A DNA stretch of 43,820 bases from a virus. The stretch covers positions 1 to 43,820 of the IMG/VR virus record IMGVR_UViG_3300033145_002303; one strand, written 5' to 3'. Positions 24,490 through 31,804 of this stretch are shown in pieces. How positions within the stretch are numbered: position 1 is the stretch's first letter; each line of letters starts with the position of its first letter. The notes under the pieces are model-generated. The model worked only from the letters and a program-made list of their open reading frames with translations. It did no database searches and was not told where the DNA came from. The position numbers and the translations under genes are program-made.

Positions 24490-25452
24490 TCACCACCAGA
24501 GAAGTCCTGCAAGATAGCTAAAGACGTCAGTGTTATCCTCGATTTCAACGACCTCAACAGGGTCACCGATGGACAGCGTTGAGATTACCTCTCGCGTTTC
24601 GGCATCGGCCTCTTCAGATACTTCCTTTCCATCCTTTCCCCACCACTCCATTGGGTCACCTTTCTTATAACCTGAATCATAGAGTGGATTGGTTTTGTCA
24701 TACTGGTCCGCATCTCGCCAGTCTTTCTCAATGGCAGCATATTTGATTACCTTTCGATACTTCTGGACGGAAATGGTAGTGGGCCAGCCATCGGAACGAT
24801 AAGCCATGAGGTAAGACATCGGTACGACAGTGTCATCGCCTCCTATGAGGAACCACTCAGGCACTTCACCTCCGATAAGGAGGATAGTTCCTGCGTCGGC
24901 TCCAAGGAAAGGCGCCGCATTACGCTTCGCCGAACGCTCAATGATGTCACCTTCGAGTGAAAAGTTCGAGCGCCTGATGCCGGTGTTAAGGCGAAAGGTG
25001 GTGACGATGCGAGGTACATGAGAAGCTCCCTTAACAATACGGTAAAAGATACCATGAGAAGGGGAGCCAATAGGATTGTTGATTTCACCCTTTACAGGAA
25101 CTTCCCCATCGTCAGGGTGTGTGACAGAGGTTCTCTCCTCCCATTCTACTTGAACTTTAGCCTGAATAGAGGAAATAGTGGCGGAGCCTTCGGGAAAGGC
25201 TTGTGGGTCGAGGCCTTCGTAGAGGGCAGTGATGAGAGCCTTCGTTGGAAGGTAGTTTGGCTTGACCCGAACCTTCGTTGGGGTCATTATAAGGTTTCCA
25301 AGGGTCCAGGGCTCGGCCCACACAACGTTCTCGGCAACATCGGCATCAGCTAGGTCCACCTGCCAAATGCGCTTCCCCTTCCAGCGAGTTCGGGTATGGG
25401 ACTCACGGTAGCGACTTCTTGAGAGCTCTTTAGATGAGGCCGGCATTGCCAT
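24490..25452 (-). CDS. virion structural protein, 320 aa
   Basis: Beta-rich with WQVDLADADVAENVVWAEP at the start and an acidic C-terminus (EEADAETREVISTLSIGD). No domain is recognised. Position between the adaptor and the fibre-like gene suggests a tail or neck component. It begins with a TAATG overlap with the 94-aa gene. Confidence 0.6.
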   Translation of the reverse strand: MAMPASSKELSRSRYRESHTRTRWKGKRIWQVDLADADVAENVVWAEPWTLGNLIMTPTKVRVKPNYLPTKALITALYEGLDPQAFPEGSATISSIQAKVQVEWEERTSVTHPDDGEVPVKGEINNPIGSPSHGIFYRIVKGASHVPRIVTTFRLNTGIRRSNFSLEGDIIERSAKRNAAPFLGADAGTILLIGGEVPEWFLIGGDDTVVPMSYLMAYRSDGWPTTISVQKYRKVIKYAAIEKDWRDADQYDKTNPLYDSGYKKGDPMEWWGKDGKEVSEEADAETREVISTLSIGDPVEVVEIEDNTDVFSYLAGLLWW

Positions 25453-25736
25453 TAGGAGTACTCCTCAGGGTCAAACCCTATGACTTCAATAAGCCTTCGG
25501 GAGGTCCCAGAGAGGGCACCTCGCGTCACGGAGACAACGAACGCAGCAGAGCCCTTTCCAGAAGCTGGTCTATCAGGCATCGCGGCTCCGAGGGAAAGAC
25601 CAACAGCGCTAAGGTCCACATCCCACGTTGCAGAGTAGAAGTGCCGAAGGCGAGTACCAACAACGTCCTCTGCCTGCATAACACCGTCTTCAAGAGTCCA
25701 GCGATCCTGCTCATACTTTTGTAAGGTCTCAGGCAT
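25452..25736 (-). CDS. small virion protein, 94 aa
   Basis: 94 residues (MPETLQKYEQDRWTLEDGVM onward) with a predicted beta core and no known motif. Its start codon lies 8 bases after the adaptor gene stop. Size and position fit a small neck or tail-completion protein. Confidence 0.6.
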   Translation of the reverse strand: MPETLQKYEQDRWTLEDGVMQAEDVVGTRLRHFYSATWDVDLSAVGLSLGAAMPDRPASGKGSAAFVVSVTRGALSGTSRRLIEVIGFDPEEYS

Positions 25737-25743
25737 TTAGCTT

Positions 25744-26718
25744 TCACCATCTGACAACAGTTGGGTCACGGTAAGGAGGTTTCTTTTCCTTGAGTAAGCG
25801 AGTGTCAACCTTGTACTCCACTCCAGTGGATGCTTGGGAAAGTCTCTTCCTCACAACCCTTCGATGGAAGATTCTCCACCAGCGTTCCGCTGAGCGGTCT
25901 CCATGCTCAAGGGCTTCAAAGACTTCAGCAGTTGCATAGGCGACAAGTAAGGAGTTGAAGCCTTCCGCGGACATCGTCCCATAGGGAGACTCCTCTGAGG
26001 TTGAAAGTACCAAGGCGGCCCGATAAGCTACGCGAACGGTCCAGGCAACATCAGGGCAAGGAACGAAGTAGAGGCGGTCGCCCTCACGATAGCAGCCCTC
26101 TGGGCTTCCAACTGGAAAAACATCGGCAGCAGGATAGCGCCTCTCGGCCTCGTGCTTGGCCCACAGAGGGACGTTGTAAGAGCGAGTACCATTTCCAAGG
26201 AGGACAGTAAGGGTATCGGCATCTTCGTTAATGGCAATGAGGCCACTTGAGCCTCCAGTGGAAGCGTGGGAGGCGGTGTCATAAAGGGTATAGGTGTAAG
26301 CGCCGCTAGTACCAGCAGCTTTTCGCAGGAAGTAGGAGGTGTTGAGGGCTAGCGCAGGAGTCGCATCCGGAAGGGAGCCGGCAGTGAATTGCACCTTCGT
26401 CCCGGAGGCAGAAGCCACGGTAGGGCCAGTGATGGTAAGGAGGTCCCCAGTGTTGGCGAGCTCGCAGCTAGTATAGGAGACCTTGTCAATGAGCTGAACG
26501 CGGAGCACTTCCTCGATATCAGAAGGAAGGGAAACATATTGGACGTTCGCAACAGTCGCAACCGACGCATCCCTTCCTGTAAGTTCTCGCCATGAATAGC
26601 GGGACAGCTCCTCGCAGCCGCTATCGAGTGCGACATCAATGGCGGATTCCAGGTCGGTGCGACCCTGGACATGTGCGGCCACTGAGGCCCTTAAAGTTAA
26701 TCGCGTTGTCGCAGCCAT
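25744..26718 (-). CDS. head-tail adaptor-like protein with inserted beta domain, 324 aa
   Basis: N-terminal helices (LTLRASVAAHVQGRTDLESA, CEELSRYSWRELTG) and C-terminal helices (LLVAYATAEVFEALEHGDRS, WWRIFHRRVVRKRL) match the layout of podovirus adaptor/tubular proteins. Between them, about residues 88-175, sits an Ig-like beta insert (TITGPTVASASGTKVQFTAG, YFLRKAAGTSGAYTYTLYDT) of the kind found as a decoration on many tail proteins. Binds under the portal and starts the tail. The gene is followed closely by small structural genes. Confidence 0.65.
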   Translation of the reverse strand: MAATTRLTLRASVAAHVQGRTDLESAIDVALDSGCEELSRYSWRELTGRDASVATVANVQYVSLPSDIEEVLRVQLIDKVSYTSCELANTGDLLTITGPTVASASGTKVQFTAGSLPDATPALALNTSYFLRKAAGTSGAYTYTLYDTASHASTGGSSGLIAINEDADTLTVLLGNGTRSYNVPLWAKHEAERRYPAADVFPVGSPEGCYREGDRLYFVPCPDVAWTVRVAYRAALVLSTSEESPYGTMSAEGFNSLLVAYATAEVFEALEHGDRSAERWWRIFHRRVVRKRLSQASTGVEYKVDTRLLKEKKPPYRDPTVVRW

Positions 26719-26730
26719 TGGCCTGTCTCC

Positions 26731-27051
26731 TTAGGTCGCAGTGGCTTCGAGAATCTTGAGAGCTTTAAAGGTGTCTGCAGCGGACCAGTCGTAGATAAGG
26801 TACAGGTCGTTCGCACTGGTGTCAATAACGAAGCAGAGGTCTTGGCCTGGGCTGTCCGCCGAGGTGTTCGTCGCCGGAGCGCCATCTTTCGTAAAGACAC
26901 GAGTGTGTGCACGCTTTCCATAGAACGTAACGGTCGCACCGTTAATGAGATTTAGCTTCTCAATGAAGACCTCAAGAGCGATGGAAAGGTCGCGGGCCTC
27001 CTTTGATGAGAGGACCGGATGGAGGTTAGCTCCTATTGTGTGAGTAGCCAT
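26731..27051 (-). CDS. small virion protein, 106 aa
   Basis: 106 residues (MATHTIGANLHPVLSSKEAR) with helix then beta regions (GATVTFYGKRAHTRVFTKDG, DLCFVIDTSANDLYLIYDWS). No family is recognised. Lies between the glycan cassette and the adaptor gene. C-ending codons are frequent, like the capsid gene, suggesting high expression. Confidence 0.6.
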   Translation of the reverse strand: MATHTIGANLHPVLSSKEARDLSIALEVFIEKLNLINGATVTFYGKRAHTRVFTKDGAPATNTSADSPGQDLCFVIDTSANDLYLIYDWSAADTFKALKILEATAT

Positions 27052-27054
27052 TTG

Positions 27055-27687
27055 TTAGTCTCCTTCAGTAGGTAATACTACCGACAGCCTTCCAGCACTT
27101 CGTAGCTCATTAAGGCCGTAAAGGAAGTCGGCAAGGTCGTCGTCGGAAGTTGCATGGTTGCCATGAAAGTAACGGTAGTCAATGCCAGAGAAGTCCAGGT
27201 CAGGAAAGACTGTTGATTCAAGGGCCGCAGAGCAAGGTAGCTTTAGGTCGGGGGCATCATTCTCAAAGCGGACATCTCTGAGGATGTACCCTTCGGTGAT
27301 GAGGTCACTGAGCAGCCCCTGAGGCCACTTCCCTCCACGGGAGCCGAACGGGAGGGCAAGGAGCTTTGAGGCGTAGCTTCTTTCGGCCAGCCATTCCGCA
27401 GCTTTTTCAATGGAAGCTACGGTGTCAGCAACTCCTACCATACCGGGCGCTTCATGGTCCCACGTGTGGTTGCCAATGGTATGGCCCCACTTGGCCATGC
27501 GCTCGACATGCTCCTCGGTAAGGAACCACTCACAGCGCTTGAAGTTGGGAGGTCTGTTCAGGCGTCCTGGTGAGACATAGAAGACACCCTTGAGGTTCAG
27601 GAGCGCCATTGTACGAGCCCACTTGAACTGGTCGACAAGGGAGTCATCGAAACTGAGGCTAACCTTTAACATGGATGTACTCCTCAC
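27055..27687 (-). CDS. polysaccharide deacetylase (NodB-like), 210 aa
   Basis: The NodB motif starts with LSFDDS (catalytic and metal-binding aspartates near residue 12). NHTWDH (near 77-82) provides the H-x3-H metal site after WGHTIG. LPFGSRGGKW resembles the third motif. Likely removes acetyl groups from glycan or peptidoglycan/capsule. ATG 27672 (MLKVSLSF) may be the true start, since the gene upstream in transcription ends at 27659. It is the third gene of the glycan cassette inside the structural operon. Confidence 0.75.
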   Translation of the reverse strand: MRSTSMLKVSLSFDDSLVDQFKWARTMALLNLKGVFYVSPGRLNRPPNFKRCEWFLTEEHVERMAKWGHTIGNHTWDHEAPGMVGVADTVASIEKAAEWLAERSYASKLLALPFGSRGGKWPQGLLSDLITEGYILRDVRFENDAPDLKLPCSAALESTVFPDLDFSGIDYRYFHGNHATSDDDLADFLYGLNELRSAGRLSVVLPTEGD

Positions 27688-28291
27688 GATGCTTATCCGC
27701 GGTGGTAGGCCAGACGACTGGAGGGTCCATCAGGTGCCCCACGGACACCCTTGTATCAATAAGAATCTTCTCGCCTGCCTTCCTAAAGGCACGGCAAAGG
27801 TTCAGGTCGCTTCGACCAGTGGCGTTATCAAAGAACCAAGGCTTAGGAAGCCTCTGCAGCTTTCTAAGGTTCACGAGTGTGCATCCAAAGGCGCAAGCAT
27901 CAACCTCGACAACACCAATGTTGGGCTTGATTATGACAGTCTGAAGGTCATTCTCTCCAAGGAAGCGGAACGCAACAGGAGTGTAGGGGAAGCCTCGCTT
28001 GGTGATAAGGGCCGACACCATTGCGGCTTCACGATTTTCCCACAGGAAGGGAAGCAAGTCGCTGCTGACGACATGATCGGAGTCCAATGACATCCACCAT
28101 CCACAACCCTCCTTCAAGGCTTCGCGAACAATGATGCCACGGGCATCCACAGTTCGGACCCTTGAGGTTCCAAGAAACGCGAAGTCGACATCGTGGAGTC
28201 TCCTAATCCAGCTGCCAACTTCAGCGATGTGGTTGAAGTAGATTGGTGCCAGGACAGCCTCGCTCGTGTGCACCCCTATTCCTATCTTCAT
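27659..28291 (-). CDS. glycosyltransferase-like protein (GT-A fold), 210 aa
   Basis: Begins MKIGIGVHTSEAVLAPIYFN. A D-x-D motif for metal/nucleotide-sugar binding lies in SLDSDHVV near residue 70. The acceptor-side pattern (AAMVSALITKRGFPYTPVAF, CAFGCTLVNLRKLQ, GRSDLNLCRAFRKAG) matches phage-borne GT-A-like enzymes. Probably glycosylates virion proteins or host glycan, together with the methyltransferase and deacetylase on either side. Overlaps both neighbours. Confidence 0.7.
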   Translation of the reverse strand: MKIGIGVHTSEAVLAPIYFNHIAEVGSWIRRLHDVDFAFLGTSRVRTVDARGIIVREALKEGCGWWMSLDSDHVVSSDLLPFLWENREAAMVSALITKRGFPYTPVAFRFLGENDLQTVIIKPNIGVVEVDACAFGCTLVNLRKLQRLPKPWFFDNATGRSDLNLCRAFRKAGEKILIDTRVSVGHLMDPPVVWPTTADKHREEYIHVKG

Positions 28292-28875
28292 TTCACTACC
28301 CTCTCAATCTCATAGTAGAGGTCGGAAGCGGTCGTTCCAGGCCCTACTGCTCTGAAGTCACCAACTGAAAGTATCTTACCTACCCTCCAGCCTTCGTTCT
28401 TGGCAACTAGTGCGAACATTTCATCTATTGTAGGTTCATGCTCATGAAGCTGATTTCCACTTTGACCAAGACCACCGTTTGGCGTTGTGATGATTACCTT
28501 CCTCTTGGCAGCCTTCAGCATGTTCTTCATCACAGCATGCTGGTCCTTTACATGCTCCAAGGACTCGATTGCGATGACGATGTCGAACTTGTCGTCGAAA
28601 GGTTCGATACTAAGGTCTGTAAGAAACCAATCTAGCCAAGGGTACAAACTACGAGCCATTTGAAGAGCAACGCCATCGACATCAGTGCCCATTGTCTTGA
28701 AGCCACTCCAGGCAAGAAAGGCGGTGCCTGCTCCAAAGCAACAACCGACGTCGAGGAGTGAACCTCTCTCTTGCGTCCTGGCAATGTACGAGTAAGTCGC
28801 ACGAGAGCCAGGATACAGCACATCGCCCTTGGCTCGAAGCCAGTGGAGGAGCCTTGCTATTCCTTCTAGCATCAT
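28288..28875 (-). CDS. SAM-dependent methyltransferase (class I), 195 aa
   Basis: Motif I LLDVGCCFGAG near residue 36 and motif II-like GTDVDGVALQMA near 58, followed by FDIVIAIESLEHV near 103, give a standard Rossmann methyltransferase. The LEHVKD segment and downstream TTPNGG are those of small-molecule and glycan methylases. Expected substrate: a sugar or protein within the cassette. A strong hairpin (28897-28936) lies just upstream of its start. Confidence 0.8.
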   Translation of the reverse strand: MMLEGIARLLHWLRAKGDVLYPGSRATYSYIARTQERGSLLDVGCCFGAGTAFLAWSGFKTMGTDVDGVALQMARSLYPWLDWFLTDLSIEPFDDKFDIVIAIESLEHVKDQHAVMKNMLKAAKRKVIITTPNGGLGQSGNQLHEHEPTIDEMFALVAKNEGWRVGKILSVGDFRAVGPGTTASDLYYEIERVVK

Positions 28876-28896
28876 CCTGCTACCCTTTCACAAGCG

Positions 28897-28936
28897 GAGG
28901 GAAAGGAGGGAAGGCAAATTCCCTTCTCTCCCTCCA
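28897..28936 (-). terminator. 17-bp stem-loop between capsid-proximal gene and glycan cassette
   Basis: 28897-28913 (GGAGGGAAAGGAGGGAA) pairs with 28920-28936 with a 6-nt loop. Read on the minus strand only one pair (A-C) is a mismatch. No U-run follows, so it is not a classical Rho-independent terminator; it is more likely an attenuation or RNA-processing stem that lowers expression of the glycan genes relative to capsid genes. Confidence 0.55.
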
Positions 28937-28948
28937 CAAGTCGCTCAT

Positions 28949-29563
28949 TCAGGACATTAGTCCCTTTACTAGGATTGACAGCGTCTGAGCAGTCGTTAGG
29001 GCTGCGGCAGTCGCTCTTGAGGCACACACATCCATGAGGACGGCGTGGGGCTGCATCAGCTCACCGAGGGTGATAGAAGTCCTCGCCGTTCCCGTTATCG
29101 CCGGCTCTGCGATGATAACGAAGGAATAAGGCGCATCTGCGCCCGTCGCATCAGTAGCCGTCGCAGCATTCGGCTTCAGGAGGGCTCCTACACCATAGGA
29201 CGTCGCGGACGCAGCCGCAATACGGCCAGTATCGTAGACGCCTGAGGTGAGAATCCACCCATACGAGCCACCAGCGACTGCGGCCATCCACACACCTGCG
29301 AAGTATGGGAGGTCATCGGAGGCAATGTCCTCGACAGGGATGCGCTCTAGGAAGTACGTCTGAGCGACATTCCCTTGGTCATAGCAGGCAGGACTTCCCG
29401 CCCTTGCAGCATCATCACCAGAGTTCTTCACCCAGCGATAACGCCTGCCGTGCTGGTCTACACGGATGGTTCCAACACCTTCGAGGTCCGAGGTACTCTG
29501 CTCGGTATAGGACGTCACGAAGGCTATCTTTCGGGCTGTCCCAATTTCTGCTTGCGTTCCCAT
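28949..29563 (-). CDS. virion structural protein next to capsid, 204 aa
   Basis: 204 residues, small-residue rich, with beta-strand segments (TYFLERIPVEDIASDDLPYF) and an Ala/Thr-rich C-terminus (ALTTAQTLSILVKGLMS). No domain recognised. Position directly after the major capsid gene suggests a decoration or head-completion protein. The codon mix resembles the capsid gene. Confidence 0.6.
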   Translation of the reverse strand: MGTQAEIGTARKIAFVTSYTEQSTSDLEGVGTIRVDQHGRRYRWVKNSGDDAARAGSPACYDQGNVAQTYFLERIPVEDIASDDLPYFAGVWMAAVAGGSYGWILTSGVYDTGRIAAASATSYGVGALLKPNAATATDATGADAPYSFVIIAEPAITGTARTSITLGELMQPHAVLMDVCASRATAAALTTAQTLSILVKGLMS

Positions 29564-29591
29564 TACAGCTTTCTCCTTTCAGTTTCAGCCA

Positions 29592-29607
29592 CTAAGCCTT
29601 CGCTTAG
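29592..29607 (-). other. small hairpin over the capsid stop codon
   Basis: 29592-29597 (CTAAGC) and 29602-29607 (GCTTAG) form a perfect 6-bp stem with a four-base loop. It covers the stop codon region of the major capsid gene at 29604. It could stabilise the capsid mRNA 3' end; there is no U-tract. Confidence 0.4.
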
Positions 29608-30626
29608 CTAGTGTACGCACCTAAGCGGCCCTGACGTCGCAACTGATAGCAAATGGGGCCAGTGAAGGTACTGACGATTCTGGCAATCCGCTCCAGTTGA
29701 TTGGGCAGGAACATCCATGGAGTCATGGAGAACCAAAGAGCCGGGTCGTAGACGACATCAATCCATTTGGTGTTGAGCATCATCATCGTCCCGGAGGGCC
29801 AATCAGCATGTGGAGTCCAAATGACGTTTGCACCTTTGTAGCGGAGCACATCGTAGCCGAGGTCGGCAACGCGTGAACCCACGGAGGTCGTACGCTGAAT
29901 CTTCGTGCCAGCAAGGTCCTCGTAGATTTCAAAGAGCGTCTGGTTGGTGATGATAAGGTCCGGGAAGTCGCCGGAGCCACCAGAGCAATCGTTGAAAAGG
30001 GTCCTCATCTGGTCCTCAAGATTCATGAGGGCAGGATTGACTGCCGTCGCATACTGCCCCTGCCACCAGGCATTGCCAGTGCCGGTATCTACATCACCAT
30101 AGGTGTAACTGCCAGGCGCCTGGTTGTAGTAGCTACCACCAGGTAGCATGTTAAGCAAGGAATAAGGGTCGCGGGCAGCCCGCAACTCTGTACCCCCTCC
30201 AGTATCGACTGCTGCGATGAGGGAACCCTCGTATTTGGTATCAAGAGCATCCCTCGCAGCTTCAGTCTTAACTTGGACAAGGGACTTGATTTTCCCTGCT
30301 CCAGCATTCTGCTGGTCATCTTGCAGGCTTCTCTGGATATGAGCAGCGAGGTACTTCCACTTCCAGTGACCTGCCGTCTCGATTTCATCCTCACCGACTG
30401 GCAACGTGTCGCCTTTCGCAACCGCTATCGCCGTCTTGGTTCCATAGCGAATGGTACGTTCAATGTACCGCTCGCCACTCTGTTTCTTGAAGCATCCAGC
30501 AGCCTTGAGTGCTGCTGAAATCACGTTTGCTTCAAGAATGTTGTCCACTGCCTTCTTCTGAATCTCATACCACGTGGTAGTGAAGAAGGTATCAACTGCT
30601 TCTGTCAAGGTCGGAAGCGTAGTCAC
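29604..30626 (-). CDS. major capsid protein, 340 aa
   Basis: Size, position after an acidic scaffold and before adaptor genes, and sequence (EIQKKAVDNILEANVISAAL at the start, TKWIDVVYDPALWFSMTPWM near the end) fit an HK97-fold coat protein. The early region (KQSGERYIERTIRYGTKTAI) is compatible with the E-loop; the end is a conserved beta-rich P-domain-like part. The start has a good AGGAGATAGAAG site. C-ending codons are frequent, consistent with high expression. Confidence 0.8.
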   Translation of the reverse strand: MTTLPTLTEAVDTFFTTTWYEIQKKAVDNILEANVISAALKAAGCFKKQSGERYIERTIRYGTKTAIAVAKGDTLPVGEDEIETAGHWKWKYLAAHIQRSLQDDQQNAGAGKIKSLVQVKTEAARDALDTKYEGSLIAAVDTGGGTELRAARDPYSLLNMLPGGSYYNQAPGSYTYGDVDTGTGNAWWQGQYATAVNPALMNLEDQMRTLFNDCSGGSGDFPDLIITNQTLFEIYEDLAGTKIQRTTSVGSRVADLGYDVLRYKGANVIWTPHADWPSGTMMMLNTKWIDVVYDPALWFSMTPWMFLPNQLERIARIVSTFTGPICYQLRRQGRLGAYTS

Positions 30627-30675
30627 TGCTTCTATCTCCTTCTATTTTGCTACCCAACCTAGTTAAAGTTCACGT

Positions 30676-31356
30676 TCAGCCTTGCGGTACAGTAAAGTCC
30701 ATTCGGTCAAGAACCTCCTTAAGGTCCTCGGAGAAGCCTCTTGGACCTATCTTCGCTGGCTTCTCATCCTTTGCCTTGCGAAGAACCACGCTTGTCGGTC
30801 TCTCAGAGGCCGTAGCCTTTTTCCTCGCTTCAGGAAGGCCCTTACCACTACGGAGTCTCGCAATCATGTAAGCCTCTCTCATTCCAAGCCCATTCGCAGC
30901 AAGTGCCACGATGGCCTTTTTGTGCTCAAGAAAGTCAGGGAACTCTTTTGCAAGAGCTTCAGCCTTGGCGGAGAGCTCATCGGTACGACGCTTCGAGATA
31001 CTACCTTCTACAGCGGCAATCCTCGTTTCGAGGTCACTGGAAGTAACCTGGTCCAGGATGGTTTTTGCCAGTTCGGTATTACTCATTTCTTCAAGCGTCT
31101 CAGGGGAAGGGAGCTTAGAGAACTTTCCCTCATCCTCTCCCTTATCCTCTCTAACCGCAGCAATCATTGTGCCCTGCTCCTCAACCTTCGCCTCCAGCTC
31201 CTTATTTCTTTCTTCTGCAATGTCTAGGCGGGCTTGAAGTGTAGCAAGCTCATTGGAACCTTCATTAGAGCCTTCATTGCCTTCACCCTGGCCTTCGCCC
31301 TCTTCACCTTCGTTCTCATTCATGTCGTTAACATCTACTTCGTCGTCGTCTGGCAT
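30676..31356 (-). CDS. scaffolding protein, 226 aa
   Basis: Highly acidic N-terminus (MPDDDEVDVNDMNENEG and on), central coiled coil (ELATLQARLDIAEERNKELE), and a basic/helical C-terminus (ARKKATASERPTSVV, SEDLKEVLDRM). This is the usual composition of phage scaffolds, and it lies directly upstream of the capsid gene in transcription order. The C-terminus may bind the capsid. Confidence 0.75.
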   Translation of the reverse strand: MPDDDEVDVNDMNENEGEEGEGQGEGNEGSNEGSNELATLQARLDIAEERNKELEAKVEEQGTMIAAVREDKGEDEGKFSKLPSPETLEEMSNTELAKTILDQVTSSDLETRIAAVEGSISKRRTDELSAKAEALAKEFPDFLEHKKAIVALAANGLGMREAYMIARLRSGKGLPEARKKATASERPTSVVLRKAKDEKPAKIGPRGFSEDLKEVLDRMDFTVPQG

Positions 31357-31520
31357 CGCTTCAATCTCCTCTGGATTAACTGCTTCCTTCGCTGCTGTTG
31401 ATAGCCCATGTTCAGTACTCGCTCAGCCGCCTTGTAATCACGGATGGTAAACCCACCCTTGGCTATAAACGTAGCGGTCCAAGCACCATCCTCCGATTGT
31501 TGTAGGACAATTTTCTTCAT
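31335..31520 (-). CDS. hypothetical protein, 61 aa
   Basis: ATGA overlap with the zinc-ribbon gene at 31517-31520 and overlap with the scaffold start. Product MKKIVLQQSEDGAWTATFIA onward, ending in a basic arginine-rich tail. The overlap arrangement supports it being translated; no family recognised. Confidence 0.5.
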   Translation of the reverse strand: MKKIVLQQSEDGAWTATFIAKGGFTIRDYKAAERVLNMGYQQQRRKQLIQRRLKRCQTTTK

Positions 31521-31804
31521 AGTATCGCCTGACTTTCAAGGCCCTCAGCCTTACAATACCTTCGTAGGTCTGCCTCAGACATAAACTCCTTCCCTTCCGG
31601 ACTCGCGTCTCGCATCATATAACCGCCATTCGGACCAATCAGTGCCCCACGCGGTGGCCACTCCTTCATGGCAAAGCGGGATGGAATCCGCACCATGATT
31701 ACGCCACAGGCACTACATTCCTCCGGCAAGTTCCTTTGTGCCACCGGACGGCGAACCTCTACCACCCTCTGGCACTTCGGACATTGGTGTTCGTACAGCA
31801 CCAC
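31517..31804 (-). CDS. FmdB-type zinc-ribbon protein, 95 aa
   Basis: The N-terminal YEHQCPKCQRVVEVRRPVAQ with a second pair CSACG at about residue 31 is the FmdB/CxxC-CxxC zinc ribbon found in regulatory proteins and phage head-region genes. The reading frame is certain, yet its first 92 bases overlap the 3' end of the portal gene. Probably a small regulator or a head-assembly accessory. Confidence 0.75.
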   Translation of the reverse strand: MVLYEHQCPKCQRVVEVRRPVAQRNLPEECSACGVIMVRIPSRFAMKEWPPRGALIGPNGGYMMRDASPEGKEFMSEADLRRYCKAEGLESQAIL

